A stretch of 64,000 nucleotides of DNA from Oligoflexia bacterium (GCA_031292385.1 JARLHE010000014.1:1-64000); one strand, 5' to 3'; positions 49,264-58,078 are shown, counted from the stretch's first letter. The notes: generated by a model not told the origin, from the letters alone. Numbers and translations: made by a program.

Positions 49264-49704
49264 TTATTTGATGCCTTTTTGCGTCCGATTCGGCTTGTGC
49301 AGCAGTCTTCCCCCGTAGGCGAACGCGAACACGATCGGCAGGGCTAAACCGTAAGCGGTCGTAAATCCCACCAGCAAGGCGCCGATCGAGAGAGGGGCGG
49401 ATTGGGTGGGGTCCAGCTTCTGCTCATGAAGGTAGAGCAGGGTTTTCATGGGTACTTGGTCTAAAAATATGACGAACGAAATGATGCTCATGCTGGAGAA
49501 CGTCGACCGGTGATGCGCCGCGGAAAGCAGATACCCCAATCCGACGATGACGATGAGGCGCGCGATCATGTAAATCCCGTTCGCGGCAAGGGGCCCCCAA
49601 GCGCGGTCAACCCAGAGGGCGGTGCCCCAAAGGCTGATGGCCAATATCGCGATCGCGATGAGTAAGGAGAGCGAAAGAGGCCAATGGATTTTTTTTGACG
49701 TCAT
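49264..49704 (-). CDS. Small integral membrane protein of unknown function
   Basis: 146 aa with four hydrophobic segments (about residues 8-28, 42-62, 70-88 and 105-130) separated by short charged loops (AAHHRS, LHEQKLDP). ATG start; the C-terminus is basic. No family recognised. A TTGACA -35 box on the minus strand lies 32 bases before the start. It is divergent from actC, with which it shares a palindrome-containing intergenic region. Confidence 0.7.
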   Translation of the reverse strand: MTSKKIHWPLSLSLLIAIAILAISLWGTALWVDRAWGPLAANGIYMIARLIVIVGLGYLLSAAHHRSTFSSMSIISFVIFLDQVPMKTLLYLHEQKLDPTQSAPLSIGALLVGFTTAYGLALPIVFAFAYGGRLLHKPNRTQKGIK

Positions 49705-49732
49705 CGCTCTTGGGCTTAGCGGGATCGGGTCT

Positions 49733-49802
49733 AAGTGTCAACACTTCGCATTGCGTTATCCGTAGGCGATGCTTGACTGAAGTACAGTCACCCGCGTAAA
49801 AG
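49733..49802. promoter_or_regulatory. Divergent promoters with two palindromes between the membrane-protein gene and actC
   Basis: Minus strand: TTGACA (49741-49736), 17 bases, a weak TAAGCC -10. Plus strand: TTGACT (49773-49778) and TAAAAG (49797-49802), 18 bp spacer. AAGTGT-CA-ACACTT (49733-49746) overlaps the minus -35, and TGACTG-AAGTA-CAGTCA (49774-49790) overlaps the plus -35, the positions expected of repressor operators. Confidence 0.5.
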
Positions 49803-49825
49803 AAATGAAAAGGATTCACTTTCAT

Positions 49826-51190
49826 ATGACGACTTCGACCCTTCCTGCCGAGGTATTGGTCACAGGTACCAAGACCTATGCCGACGTTAACAATGACGTT
49901 TCCAAGCCACTCGAAAGTTTTCCCGAAACCCGTTGGTGGATCTGTTTCGGTACCGCATTGGCGGTGCTTGCGATTTGGTTGTTCTCGGTCGGGTCGTTCG
50001 TGTTTTACGGCCAGGGAATGCTCGGGATCAATCAGCCGAGCGGCTGGGGTACGGACATCACGAACTTCGTCTTTTGGGTCGGTATCGGTCACGCCGGTAC
50101 ATTGATTTCCGCCATTCTGTTTTTGTTCCGCCAGAAATGGCGTACGGCTATTAACCGCTCCGCGGAAGCGATGACGATTTTCGCCGTTATCACGGCGTTG
50201 ACCTTCCCGCTGCTTCACACGGGACGTCCTTGGTACGCCGCTTTCTGGCTTCTGCCGTATCCGAACCAGCGCCATCTCTGGGTGAATTTCCGTTCGCCTC
50301 TGCTTTGGGACGTGTTCGCGGTCGGTACCTACTTCACGATCTCTCTCGTTTTCTGGTTTGTCGGGCTGATCCCCGATCTCGCGTCCGTTCGCGATCGCGC
50401 CACCACCGGCATTCGCAAAAACATCTACACGATTCTTTCCCTCGGCTGGCGCGGATCGAACCGCAACTGGAGCCATTATGAAATGGCTTACCTGTTGCTC
50501 GCCGGTCTTTCGACGCCACTGGTTCTTTCGGTGCATACGATCGTTTCGTTCGACTTCGCCGTTTCGAGCGAGCCGGGCTGGCATACGACCATTTTCCCGC
50601 CTTACTTCGTCGCGGGCGCTATCTTTTCGGGTTTTGCGATGGTGGTCACCTTGCTGGTGATCATGCGTGAAATGTTCAACCTCAAGAACTACATCACTCT
50701 CGAACATCTCGAGAAGATGAACAAGGTCATCATGGCGACCGGCATGATCGTCGGTTACGCCTATGCCTCCGAGTTTTTCATGGCCTGGTATTCGGGTAAT
50801 CAGTTTGAGCGCTACGTTTTCGTCAATCGCGCCTTCGGCCCGTACTGGTGGGCTTACTGGACCATGGTCAGCTGCAATGTTTTGATTCCGCAGTTGTTCT
50901 GGTTCCGGGCTTGCCGCCGCAATGTGGCGATCGTGTTCGTGATCTCGTTGTTCGTGAACATCGGTATGTGGTTCGAACGCTACGTGATCGTCGTGACCTC
51001 GCTCCATCGCGACTTCTTGCCGTCCTCCTGGTCGATGTACTTCCCGACCTGGTATGACTGGGGTTGGACCTTCGGCAGTATGGGGTTGTTCTTCGCGCTT
51101 TTCTTGTTGTTCGTCCGCGCCTTGCCGACGATCGCAATGGCCGAAGTCAAGGGCGTGATGCCGCAGCCTTCTTCCGGGGCGCATCATTAA
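49826..51190 (+). CDS. Alternative complex III subunit C-like NrfD-family membrane protein (orphan)
   Basis: 454 aa polytopic protein, about ten membrane segments, of the NrfD/PsrC superfamily. The blocks [44 protein letters not shown] and [38 protein letters not shown] match ActC, the quinol-binding subunit of alternative complex III. None of the partners (ActA multiheme cytochrome, ActB Fe-S/molybdopterin, ActD-F) is nearby. The internal ATG 49826 is chosen because the predicted transcription start lies just downstream of the track start 49805 and AAAAGGA lies before it. Confidence 0.88.
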   Translation: MTTSTLPAEVLVTGTKTYADVNNDVSKPLESFPETRWWICFGTALAVLAIWLFSVGSFVFYGQGMLGINQPSGWGTDITNFVFWVGIGHAGTLISAILFLFRQKWRTAINRSAEAMTIFAVITALTFPLLHTGRPWYAAFWLLPYPNQRHLWVNFRSPLLWDVFAVGTYFTISLVFWFVGLIPDLASVRDRATTGIRKNIYTILSLGWRGSNRNWSHYEMAYLLLAGLSTPLVLSVHTIVSFDFAVSSEPGWHTTIFPPYFVAGAIFSGFAMVVTLLVIMREMFNLKNYITLEHLEKMNKVIMATGMIVGYAYASEFFMAWYSGNQFERYVFVNRAFGPYWWAYWTMVSCNVLIPQLFWFRACRRNVAIVFVISLFVNIGMWFERYVIVVTSLHRDFLPSSWSMYFPTWYDWGWTFGSMGLFFALFLLFVRALPTIAMAEVKGVMPQPSSGAHH

Positions 51191-51199
51191 GAATTAGCC

Positions 51200-51949
51200 T
51201 TAATCCCACGAGTCGACCTTTGGGGCCTGGATTTCCTCGAGCTTTTCGAGCGGTCCGCTCTTGGGAAAAGCGCGAGTGTAGCCGTCGAGAACCTGATTCA
51301 GCCTGAGGGCTTGGCGCCAGTCTTCGGCCAGGCGGTCCGCGAAATTTCGGGAGAAGAGCTCTTTTTTCGGGATCGGCCGCCAGACATACCAGCCGGTCAT
51401 TTTCAGCCAATTTATTTTGGGATGATCGATCGGGTAGTCGCGAGGCTTGGTTTTCAGCACGCGCTCATCGCCCAGGTCTTTGTAGTGCCGGCGAAACTTT
51501 CGATCCGCCAGAAGCTCTTCCAGCTCGGATGGATCTCGGTCAATCCACGCCCGAATCTTTTTGGTTTGCGCCGCGCTGGGCATGTAAAGCCCACCAGCTG
51601 AAAAGACGTCTTCCTTGGAGATATTAAAATAAAGCGAAGGCAGGTCTTCGTAGCGGCTGCCGGAGTCGCGCGACACGGAGGCGCCGATCCAATCCCTGTA
51701 AGGACCTTGGGTTCTCGCGTTTTCGGCTGAGCGGCGGATGCGCGCGAAGCCCCGGGTCGGGAAGCGGTATCCGGCTGGCGCCTCCTGCCGCAATTGGCGC
51801 GCTACTTCGGTCATGAGCACGCGCATCGGCTCGACCAGCACGGCTTCATATTCGGCGCGGTTGCGCTCCAGCCAGGTCGAGGATTTTTGGCGGGAAGCTT
51901 TGGCGATAAAGTCGATCGATTTTCGGGAGAAGCGGGGTTGGTTTTTCAT
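51200..51949 (-). CDS. DUF2461 (TIGR02453) family protein
   Basis: 249 aa from ATG 51949 (the track start 52039 overlaps the upstream gene). FIAKASRQKSSTWLERNRAEYEAVLVEPMRVLMTEVA, YRDWIGASV, SLYFNISKEDVFSAGGLYMP and FRRHYKDLGDERVLKTKPRDYPIDHPKINWLKMTGW are the conserved blocks of this uncharacterised family. Role unknown. It lies five bases after the CPXCG gene, in an operon with lysR. Confidence 0.85.
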   Translation of the reverse strand: MKNQPRFSRKSIDFIAKASRQKSSTWLERNRAEYEAVLVEPMRVLMTEVARQLRQEAPAGYRFPTRGFARIRRSAENARTQGPYRDWIGASVSRDSGSRYEDLPSLYFNISKEDVFSAGGLYMPSAAQTKKIRAWIDRDPSELEELLADRKFRRHYKDLGDERVLKTKPRDYPIDHPKINWLKMTGWYVWRPIPKKELFSRNFADRLAEDWRQALRLNQVLDGYTRAFPKSGPLEKLEEIQAPKVDSWD

Positions 51950-51954
51950 AAAAA

Positions 51955-52131
51955 TCACTCGCGTCCTGTATCTACCGAAATTAGTTCCCCGGCAAGACAA
52001 CGCACTCGAAAAGTAATCGGCCGGCAGCAGACGTAGCAATCTTCGACGTAAACCTGCTCGTCCTCCGAGCAGTCAATCAGGGTGGTGAACGTTTCACCGC
52101 AAAACGGGCATTCAACCTCGGTCTCGTGCAT
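51955..52131 (-). CDS. CPXCG motif-containing cysteine-rich protein
   Basis: Not in the ORF track. ATG at 52131 encodes 58 residues: MHETEVECPFCGETF at the start, then LIDCSEDEQVYVEDCYVCCRPI and a C-terminal strand. The paired cysteines (CPFC, CYVCC) define a small zinc-ribbon family conserved in Proteobacteria, function unknown. It overlaps the end of lysR by about 20 bases and precedes the DUF2461 gene by five. Confidence 0.85.
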   Translation of the reverse strand: MHETEVECPFCGETFTTLIDCSEDEQVYVEDCYVCCRPITFRVRCLAGELISVDTGRE

Positions 52132-53035
52132 TTCGGTATCTCCAGTTGAAATTCGTGAACTCGGCGAGCAGGTGCTCCACGAAAGCTCGGACTTTAGGGA
52201 GCAGGTATCTTTGTCCCGGAAACACCGCGTGAATCGGGCCGGAGTCGAAATACCACAGATCCAAGACCGGTTGGAGTCGGTCTTTTTTCAAGTCCTCGGA
52301 GCAGTGAAAGTAGGGTAACAGGGCGATTCCCTCGCCTCGGATGGCGAAGTCGCGCACCAAATCGATGTTATTCGAGGAGATCCGTCCCCGCGTCTTGATG
52401 ACTGAAGAGGCGCCACGCGGACCCTGAAGCCGCCACTGGCTGGGTTGTTCCTCTTCTCCGGTGAAAAGGATGCAGGAGTGTTTTTCCAGCTCGGCGCAGG
52501 ATTTAGGTTCGCCCTTTTCTTTGAGATAATCGGGGCTCGCCCAAAGCTGCATCTCGATGTTGCCGATCTTGCGCGCCATGAGCGAGGAGTCTTCGAGCGC
52601 GCCGATGCGAATCGCCAGATCGAAGCCTTCCGAGATGAGGTCGACCACGCGCTCGGTGAGGACGATATCCGCCGATACCCGCGGATTGGCCTTAAGAAAC
52701 TCGCTGACGCTTTTGCCCAAAAACCGCGTGCCGAAATCGGTGGGTGCGGTGAGCTTCAGCGTGCCTTGCGGAACCGATTGAAGGCTGGTGAGCAAGGCTT
52801 CGGCCTGCTCGAGCTCGGCCGCGATTTTTAATCCATGTTGAAAATAGCTGTTGCCGACGTCCGTGATCCGCAGGCTCCGGGTGGTTCGATGGAGAAGTGG
52901 AATACCGAGTGCACTCTCCAAATCCGCGACTCGGCGGCTGACGGTCGATTTGGGCATTCCCAATATCTTGGAGGCTTTGCTGAAACTGCCGGCCTGGACC
53001 ACCCGTACGAATACCAAAAGGTCATTAACATCCAT
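52112..53035 (-). CDS. LysR-family transcriptional regulator
   Basis: 307 aa. The N-terminal winged HTH is VVQAGSFSKASKILGMPKSTVSRRVADLESALGIPLLHRTTRSL; the C-terminal ligand-binding domain includes LTAPTDFGTRFLGKSVSEFLKANP and DLAIRIGALEDSSLMARKI, typical of the CrgA/YafC-like subgroup. It is divergent from yceI-pirin, the usual position for a regulator of that pair, with a 17 bp palindrome between them. Its ligand is unknown; it is cotranscribed with the CPXCG and DUF2461 genes. Confidence 0.94.
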   Translation of the reverse strand: MDVNDLLVFVRVVQAGSFSKASKILGMPKSTVSRRVADLESALGIPLLHRTTRSLRITDVGNSYFQHGLKIAAELEQAEALLTSLQSVPQGTLKLTAPTDFGTRFLGKSVSEFLKANPRVSADIVLTERVVDLISEGFDLAIRIGALEDSSLMARKIGNIEMQLWASPDYLKEKGEPKSCAELEKHSCILFTGEEEQPSQWRLQGPRGASSVIKTRGRISSNNIDLVRDFAIRGEGIALLPYFHCSEDLKKDRLQPVLDLWYFDSGPIHAVFPGQRYLLPKVRAFVEHLLAEFTNFNWRYRNARDRG

Positions 53036-53052
53036 AGGATATGGATTGTCTC

Positions 53053-53079
53053 ATAACTGGGATAGTTATTCTATATAAT
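53053..53079 (+). promoter_or_regulatory. yceI-pirin promoter with LysR-type palindrome
   Basis: TATAAT at 53074-53079 is a perfect -10, about 55 bases before the yceI ATG, with no good -35. Immediately upstream, ATAACT-GGGAT-AGTTAT (53053-53069) is a perfect six-base inverted repeat, well placed for a LysR activator that compensates for the missing -35. Confidence 0.55.
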
Positions 53080-53133
53080 CCTATCTAGTGGAATATAGCC
53101 GGAAGGCCTATTTTGGAGTCAGAGGGAAACATT

Positions 53134-53679
53134 ATGACTACCAAACTAAACACCTGGGAACTGGATCCGGCGCACTCCAGCGCTAACTTCAGCGTCAAGC
53201 ACATGATGATTGCGAAAGTCCACGGCGGCTTTAAGTCGGTCAAAGGCAAGATGCAGTTCGATCGGAACGATTTGGCGCATAGCTCGATCGAAGCGACCAT
53301 TGATGCGTCGAGCATCGATACGCGCGAGCCCAAGCGTGACGAGCATCTGAAGAGCGCCGATTTTTTCGATGTGCAGAAATACCCAGCGTTGACTTTCAAG
53401 TCCAAGCGCATCGAGGAAGCGGATGAGGATCGGTTCAAAGTAGCGGGCGATCTGACGATTCGTGGCGTTACCCGGGAAGTAGTGCTCGATGTTGAATCAT
53501 CGCTCGATGAAATCAAAGATCCTTACGGGAATGTTAAGATCGGCGCATCTGCTGCAACCCGAATCAAGAGAAAGGATTTCGGTTTGAATTGGAACGCCGC
53601 GCTTGAAGCGGGCGGTGTTTTAGTGGGTGATGATATTACGATCAACCTTGATCTCCAATTCATGAAGAAGGCGATATGA
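53134..53679 (+). CDS. YceI family lipocalin-like protein (cytoplasmic form)
   Basis: 181 aa from ATG 53134 (GAGGGAAA upstream). The beta-barrel lipid/isoprenoid-binding YceI fold is seen in WELDPAHSSANFSVKHMMIAKVHGGFKSVKGKM, DTREPKRDEHLKSADFFDVQKYPALTFKS and LTIRGVTREVVLDVE. No signal peptide, so unlike E. coli YceI this one stays in the cytoplasm. The stop overlaps pirin (ATGA); LysR, YceI and pirin are often neighbours. Confidence 0.93.
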   Translation: MTTKLNTWELDPAHSSANFSVKHMMIAKVHGGFKSVKGKMQFDRNDLAHSSIEATIDASSIDTREPKRDEHLKSADFFDVQKYPALTFKSKRIEEADEDRFKVAGDLTIRGVTREVVLDVESSLDEIKDPYGNVKIGASAATRIKRKDFGLNWNAALEAGGVLVGDDITINLDLQFMKKAI

Positions 53680-54374
53680 TTAAAGTAAGAAAATCCGAAG
53701 ATCGCGGCCACGTCAGCCATGGGTGGCTCGATACGTACCATACCTTTTCGTTCTCCAGTTATTACGACCCCCAGTTTACGGGCTTTCGCGAGCTGCTCGT
53801 CATCAACGACGATCGGATCGCGGCCGGTGAGGGCTTCGGAAAACACGGGCATCGTGACATGGAGATCATCACCTACGTTTTGGATGGATCGCTCGAGCAC
53901 AAGGACAGCATGGGAACGGGCTCGGTTCTGAAGTACGGCGATGTTCAGCGCATGAGTGCCGGCACCGGCGTGCTCCACAGCGAGTTCAACCATTCGAAGA
54001 AGGATCCGTTGCACCTGCTCCAGATCTGGGTGACTCCAGGCGCTGAGGGGATTCGGCCGAGCTACGAAGAGAAGCGGTTTTCTCCGGAAGACAAAAAAAA
54101 CCGGTTGAAGCTGATCGTTTCTCCTGACGGGAGGGACGGGTCGTTGACGATGCATCAAAACGTCTCGCTCTATGCTTCGGTGCTTGAAGAGGGAAAGGCG
54201 ACTGATCTTTCCTTGAAGTCAGGCCGTTATGCCTGGGTTCACGTGGCCCGGGGCGTGGTCGAGTTCAACGGCGTCGTTCTCGAAGAGGGCGACGGCGCGG
54301 CGGTGAGTGAAGAGCAGAAATTGAAATTCCAGGCGAAAACGCCAGCTGAATTTCTGGTCTTTGACTTGCCTTAA
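53676..54374 (+). CDS. Pirin family protein
   Basis: 232 aa bicupin. N-terminal cupin with metal site GKHGHRDMEIITYVLDGSLEHKDSMG and GTGVLHSEFNHS (three His and one Glu). The sequence start, RGHVSHGWLDTYHTFSFSSYYDPQFTGFRELLVINDD, is diagnostic. Some pirins have quercetinase activity, others act as redox-sensing cofactors; which applies here is unknown. It is coupled to yceI, and its stop overlaps the convergent flavoprotein gene by four bases. Confidence 0.95.
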   Translation: MIKVRKSEDRGHVSHGWLDTYHTFSFSSYYDPQFTGFRELLVINDDRIAAGEGFGKHGHRDMEIITYVLDGSLEHKDSMGTGSVLKYGDVQRMSAGTGVLHSEFNHSKKDPLHLLQIWVTPGAEGIRPSYEEKRFSPEDKKNRLKLIVSPDGRDGSLTMHQNVSLYASVLEEGKATDLSLKSGRYAWVHVARGVVEFNGVVLEEGDGAAVSEEQKLKFQAKTPAEFLVFDLP

Positions 54375-55588
54375 GCGACCTGTCCGGCTGCCCAGCCGGA
54401 GGCCCAGGCCCACTGGAAGTTGTAGCCGCCAAGCCAGCCGGTGACGTCCACCACCTCACCGATGAAATAAAGGCCGGGAGCCTTTTTGCTCTCCATGGTT
54501 TTGGAGGAGAGCTCATCGGTGTCGACGCCGCCGCGGGTGACCTCGGCCTTACTGTATCCGACGGTACCGCTTGGCGACAATTTCCAGGCCTTCAGAAGGT
54601 GGCAAAACTCCTCCAGGGCTCTTTCAGAGACCTGGGGGAGGGGCAGTTCCGAACGAAAGTGCCGCTCGCAGATCCAATCCGAAAAGCGGGAGGGTAAGAG
54701 CTCGGCTAAGAGGTTCCTTACCAAAGCCCGGCTGCCTTCTTTTTTCTTTTTGAGGAACCAGGAAAAGCAGTCAAGCTCGGGCAATAGATCGATGGTGATG
54801 CCATCGCCGGGATACCAATGCAGCGAGGATTGAAGCGCGGCGGGCCCGCTGAGGCCGGAGTGCGTGAATAAGATGTTTTCGCGAAAAACACGGTCATTGC
54901 AGGTGATTTTGCAGTCGATAGACAAACCTGCCAGGGAAGCGAGCGATCGTCCCTCCTCATCCGCGAAGACAAAGCCGTCCAAGGCGGCGGCGCGCGGGAC
55001 GAGCTTCAGGCCGAACTGCTGGGCGAGCTCATAGCCCCATCCGGTTGCGCCGATTTTCGGAATGGAAAGCCCGCCGGTCGCGATGACCAGGGACTCGCAG
55101 ATGAAGGAGCCCAGGCGGGTTTCGATTTGATAGCGCGCGCCTTCGCGATCGATGGCGGCCACGCTTTGAATCGGGCAATCCAGCAGGAATTGGGCGCCTG
55201 CCTGGTCGCATTCGGCTTTCAGCATATCGACGATTTCCTGCGCGGAGCGATCGCAGAAAAGCTGTCCGAGCTTTTTCTCATGGAAGGCGATCCCGTGATC
55301 CCGCACCATATCGATGAAGGATTCGGCCGGGTATCGCGAGAGGGCCGATTTGCAGAAATGCGGGTTCTTTGAAACGTAATTGAGCGGCCCGGCGGTGAGA
55401 TTGGTGAAGTTGCATCGCCCGCCGCCGGAGATGAGGATTTTACCTCCCAGCTTCTTCGCGTGATCGAGCAAAAGCACGCTCCGGCCTCGCTTTGCGGCGT
55501 GGATCGCGCACATCATGCCAGCGCCGCCGGCACCGATGATGATCACGTCAAAGCGTTGAGTCTTTGGTGAATCCATGGATGTCGACAT
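54371..55588 (-). CDS. HI0933/YhiN-type FAD-dependent oxidoreductase
   Basis: 405 aa flavoprotein. N-terminal FAD-binding Rossmann motif FDVIIIGAGGAGMMCAIHAAKRGRSVLLLD, LGGKILISGGGRCNFTNL (family signature), VIATGGLSIPKIGATGWGYELAQQFG, and the C-terminal TRGGVDTDELSSKTMESKKAPGLYFIGEVVDVTGWLGGYNFQWAW. A predicted aminoacetone-oxidase-like or otherwise uncharacterised dehydrogenase. ATG 55588 or 55576; both overlap the upstream S4-like gene. Confidence 0.94.
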   Translation of the reverse strand: MSTSMDSPKTQRFDVIIIGAGGAGMMCAIHAAKRGRSVLLLDHAKKLGGKILISGGGRCNFTNLTAGPLNYVSKNPHFCKSALSRYPAESFIDMVRDHGIAFHEKKLGQLFCDRSAQEIVDMLKAECDQAGAQFLLDCPIQSVAAIDREGARYQIETRLGSFICESLVIATGGLSIPKIGATGWGYELAQQFGLKLVPRAAALDGFVFADEEGRSLASLAGLSIDCKITCNDRVFRENILFTHSGLSGPAALQSSLHWYPGDGITIDLLPELDCFSWFLKKKKEGSRALVRNLLAELLPSRFSDWICERHFRSELPLPQVSERALEEFCHLLKAWKLSPSGTVGYSKAEVTRGGVDTDELSSKTMESKKAPGLYFIGEVVDVTGWLGGYNFQWAWASGWAAGQVA

Positions 55589-55820
55589 AAGTCAGGCCCT
55601 TCGCCAGCGCCGAGGAGGGCGTGGCGGATTGGCCCTTGATTCGGATCTTTTTCTTTTTAAAAAGCTCTTTGAACTCCCCGCGCGATAGGTTGCGCAGCGT
55701 GAGGCATTCTTTCTGCGCCCGGAGCGCTTCCATCAGCACGCTGTCGAGCCTGGGTTTCGGTTCTTTCAGGTTCAAGACCACTCGAAACGAATTGGGTGGG
55801 ACTTCGGGGATGTTTTCCAT
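55548..55820 (-). CDS. Small S4-like RNA-binding protein
   Basis: 90 aa. The middle (LRNLSRGEFKELFKKKKIRIKGQSATPSSALAKGLTYVDIHG) follows the S4 domain pattern (short helix, basic loop, G..V..G..I.I strand) as in RluB-type synthases and heat-shock protein 15. Rich in Lys and Leu, no enzymatic domain. It overlaps the flavoprotein start by 41 bases, so both are probably co-translated. Assignment rests on pattern only. Confidence 0.6.
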   Translation of the reverse strand: MENIPEVPPNSFRVVLNLKEPKPRLDSVLMEALRAQKECLTLRNLSRGEFKELFKKKKIRIKGQSATPSSALAKGLTYVDIHGFTKDSTL

Positions 55821-55832
55821 ATTCTTATTTTC

Positions 55833-57113
55833 TCAGTTGGCGTGAGCCAGTTGTTCTTGCACCTGAACCAGGGTTCGGTCAACCCATTCGTAAAATGCCT
55901 CGTAAAATTCGGGAAACTGCCAGAGGACGCCCGATTCCTTTTCTATGCGCGTAGCCCCTTGGAGCGTCATCTCCAAGGGTTGGCGGTTCGCTTTCACCTT
56001 CAGTAAGCGACTCTGGAGCTTCAAAAGGCTAGCCTTGAGCTGGGTATATTGAGGCGCTTTCGTGAGCGCCTCGAAGTCGGCGTAGCTGAGGCCGTAGAAG
56101 GGAGGGAGCGCGATAAACTCTTCCGTGATCGCGGTACTGAACGCCTGGTTCGGGGAATTTATCCCGAAATATTCGTTAACCACGCCTGGGCGCAGCGGAA
56201 GCTGCCCGGTTTGGAGCAGCATTTTTCGGGCGCTTTCATCCCGATAAAGAACCGTCAGGGTTTCGATGGGAAGGTCATGGGTTCTTCTGACCCAGCGAAT
56301 GAAACTGTTGAGCGGTATCGCGATTTCACCCAATGAAAACAAATCCGGGCCGTCTACCGGCAAGGGCTCCCAAAATCCGGCCGCGGCGAGGGCATTGTCG
56401 GAATTGGTGGCGCAGTTATTGGTGTCCTTCCAAACATAGTTGCCGTGCGCATGGTAATAATCATTGCGCGCGTTCAGGTAGCTGACCATCTTCTCGAGCT
56501 CGACGGGTTGCACCGGCACTTTCACGCAATGCAAGTTGCGGCCGTTCTGGGTCGCGAAGTCCGTTCCGTACGACTCTTCGTACATGTATTCTTCGCGGGT
56601 GATGTTGGGGTTTTTATTGGCCGTGAGCGCGGCTTCGGAGAAAGTTACTCCGTTGAGAATCCCCAGCGATTTAGCCAGTTCTTTTGTATTCATGTAAGTG
56701 CTGACGTTGAGCGATCCCGAGGGGCCAGTGAGCCCGTGCAGGTAGAAATCCTTTGATGGAACCGCGACCCAGTTGGCGTTGCTGAAATCGGAGTTCACGC
56801 TGATGCCGACTCCGTGTTCTCCCGGATCATTGGCCGCGCACGAGTGAATTCTCGGATAGGCGGGATTCTCGTCCCGGCAGGCGCCTTTCAAATAGATGAA
56901 GCCATGACCAAATTTTCCGCCCGCGCTGCCAAGCTCATTGGCAACCGCGCTTTTGATTCTTTGCGATGCCCCGCAATATTCTATGTAGGTTGGGTAAAGA
57001 CGATCATAAAGGTCGTTTCTCGGGAAATCGCTCTCCGCCGCTTGCGCATGGGGCGCGCTCCAGCCTAGGCCGAAGAAAAGCAGCGGTATGTACCAGCGCG
57101 CGCGCAATTTCAT
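55833..57113 (-). CDS. Secreted protein of unknown function, possible Cys/His hydrolase
   Basis: 426 aa with signal peptide (IPLLFFGLGWSAPHAQA). GKFGHGFIYLKG and, about 170 residues later, VWKDTNNCATNSDNALAAAGFW form an H ... NC pair like that of papain-like/NlpC-type or DUF4105 domains; no experiment-based family recognised. The C-terminal ~120 residues are helical. Its start overlaps the next upstream gene's stop (ATGA). Both proteins share a His-then-Cys layout, so they may act together in the periplasm. Inference only. Confidence 0.7.
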   Translation of the reverse strand: MKLRARWYIPLLFFGLGWSAPHAQAAESDFPRNDLYDRLYPTYIEYCGASQRIKSAVANELGSAGGKFGHGFIYLKGACRDENPAYPRIHSCAANDPGEHGVGISVNSDFSNANWVAVPSKDFYLHGLTGPSGSLNVSTYMNTKELAKSLGILNGVTFSEAALTANKNPNITREEYMYEESYGTDFATQNGRNLHCVKVPVQPVELEKMVSYLNARNDYYHAHGNYVWKDTNNCATNSDNALAAAGFWEPLPVDGPDLFSLGEIAIPLNSFIRWVRRTHDLPIETLTVLYRDESARKMLLQTGQLPLRPGVVNEYFGINSPNQAFSTAITEEFIALPPFYGLSYADFEALTKAPQYTQLKASLLKLQSRLLKVKANRQPLEMTLQGATRIEKESGVLWQFPEFYEAFYEWVDRTLVQVQEQLAHAN

Positions 57114-58078
57114 TGTTCAGTCTTCTCTCGTGCAAGTTCCGAGATCAAATCCCGATCCGCGTCGACATTCGGCAGCTCGGATTGGCCGCGCGGCTTGAGC
57201 AGGCCCAGGTTGGAGAGGCCAAGCGGGGCCTCGATCGGGTTGGTCTGATCCAGAATGATTTTTCCCAAAGCGGATTGTATTTCCTCGCCCAGGCCCAAGT
57301 GCATGGTCTGGTCGAGGAGTCGGAAGGCCTCGGTCGTGCAGCTGCGCGTGAGCGTGTTGTAGTAATATTTCATCCCGAACTTTTCGCTCATGTTCACCGC
57401 GTGTTGCAGAAGCCGGCTTTTGTCGGCATCCGAGAGTTTGAGGCTGTATTGTTGGGTGAGGTGGTGATCGATCGTGATCATGTCCCTGAATCGATCGGCC
57501 ATCGAAACGAAACGGTACGCGAGCCCAAAGTGCCTTTCGAGGCCTTTGAAAATGTCGAAATTCTCGCCGCCTTGATAAGACTCCACGGCTTCGACCGAGT
57601 AGACGAAATCCCGGACGCTCTGCCGGGCTTGGCGGGGTTCCGCGCCTGAAGCGTCTTGTTCGACGAGCGAAACCTCGCGGCCGCGCTTCATTTTAAAGCG
57701 AATTTGGGCATGGGCCGCCGGCACCGCGGCGGGGAAATGGTCGACCTGAAAAATGACCTCATCGATGCCGTTCGGGTCGATCGAGGCGATCCAGAATTTT
57801 CCGTTATGGGCGAAATTAGCGATCGTGATCATTCCGTTTTGGCCGGCCGGGCCATTGGGTAGTTGCACAACCGATCTTTTTTGAGTCGTATCCAGGCACT
57901 TGCCGGCGTTGGGGCCGCCGGCGAGTGCCCATCCCAGATCGAAAGGGTCTGCGTGGTCCAAGACGCAGCTTGGCTTAAATACGGTGGCGGATTCGGCGGC
58001 AAACGAAGTGCCAAAGGAAGTAACGGATAACATCAGGCTGACGCCGAGCGCGGAACCGATCAATTTAATGATTTTCAT
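57110..58078 (-). CDS. Secreted protein, possibly Lnb/DUF4105-like
   Basis: 322 aa from ATG 58078 (the track start 58111 lies before any signal sequence). Signal peptide MKIIKLIGSALGVSLMLSVTSFGTSFA. HAQIRFKM (a candidate catalytic His strand) and, about 120 residues later, YYYNTLTRSCTTEAFRLLD (Asn-x-Leu-Thr-x-Ser-Cys) resemble the H/C pair of Lnb N-terminal periplasmic domains. Evidence is weak and needs a profile search. It is coupled to the downstream secreted gene by ATGA. Confidence 0.65.
   Translation of the reverse strand: MKIIKLIGSALGVSLMLSVTSFGTSFAAESATVFKPSCVLDHADPFDLGWALAGGPNAGKCLDTTQKRSVVQLPNGPAGQNGMITIANFAHNGKFWIASIDPNGIDEVIFQVDHFPAAVPAAHAQIRFKMKRGREVSLVEQDASGAEPRQARQSVRDFVYSVEAVESYQGGENFDIFKGLERHFGLAYRFVSMADRFRDMITIDHHLTQQYSLKLSDADKSRLLQHAVNMSEKFGMKYYYNTLTRSCTTEAFRLLDQTMHLGLGEEIQSALGKIILDQTNPIEAPLGLSNLGLLKPRGQSELPNVDADRDLISELAREKTEQ

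Noticed and set aside
49607-51187. 526 aa minus-strand ORF opposite actC
   Set aside because: Low-complexity Arg/Glu/His composition typical of antisense frames; actC motifs are unambiguous.
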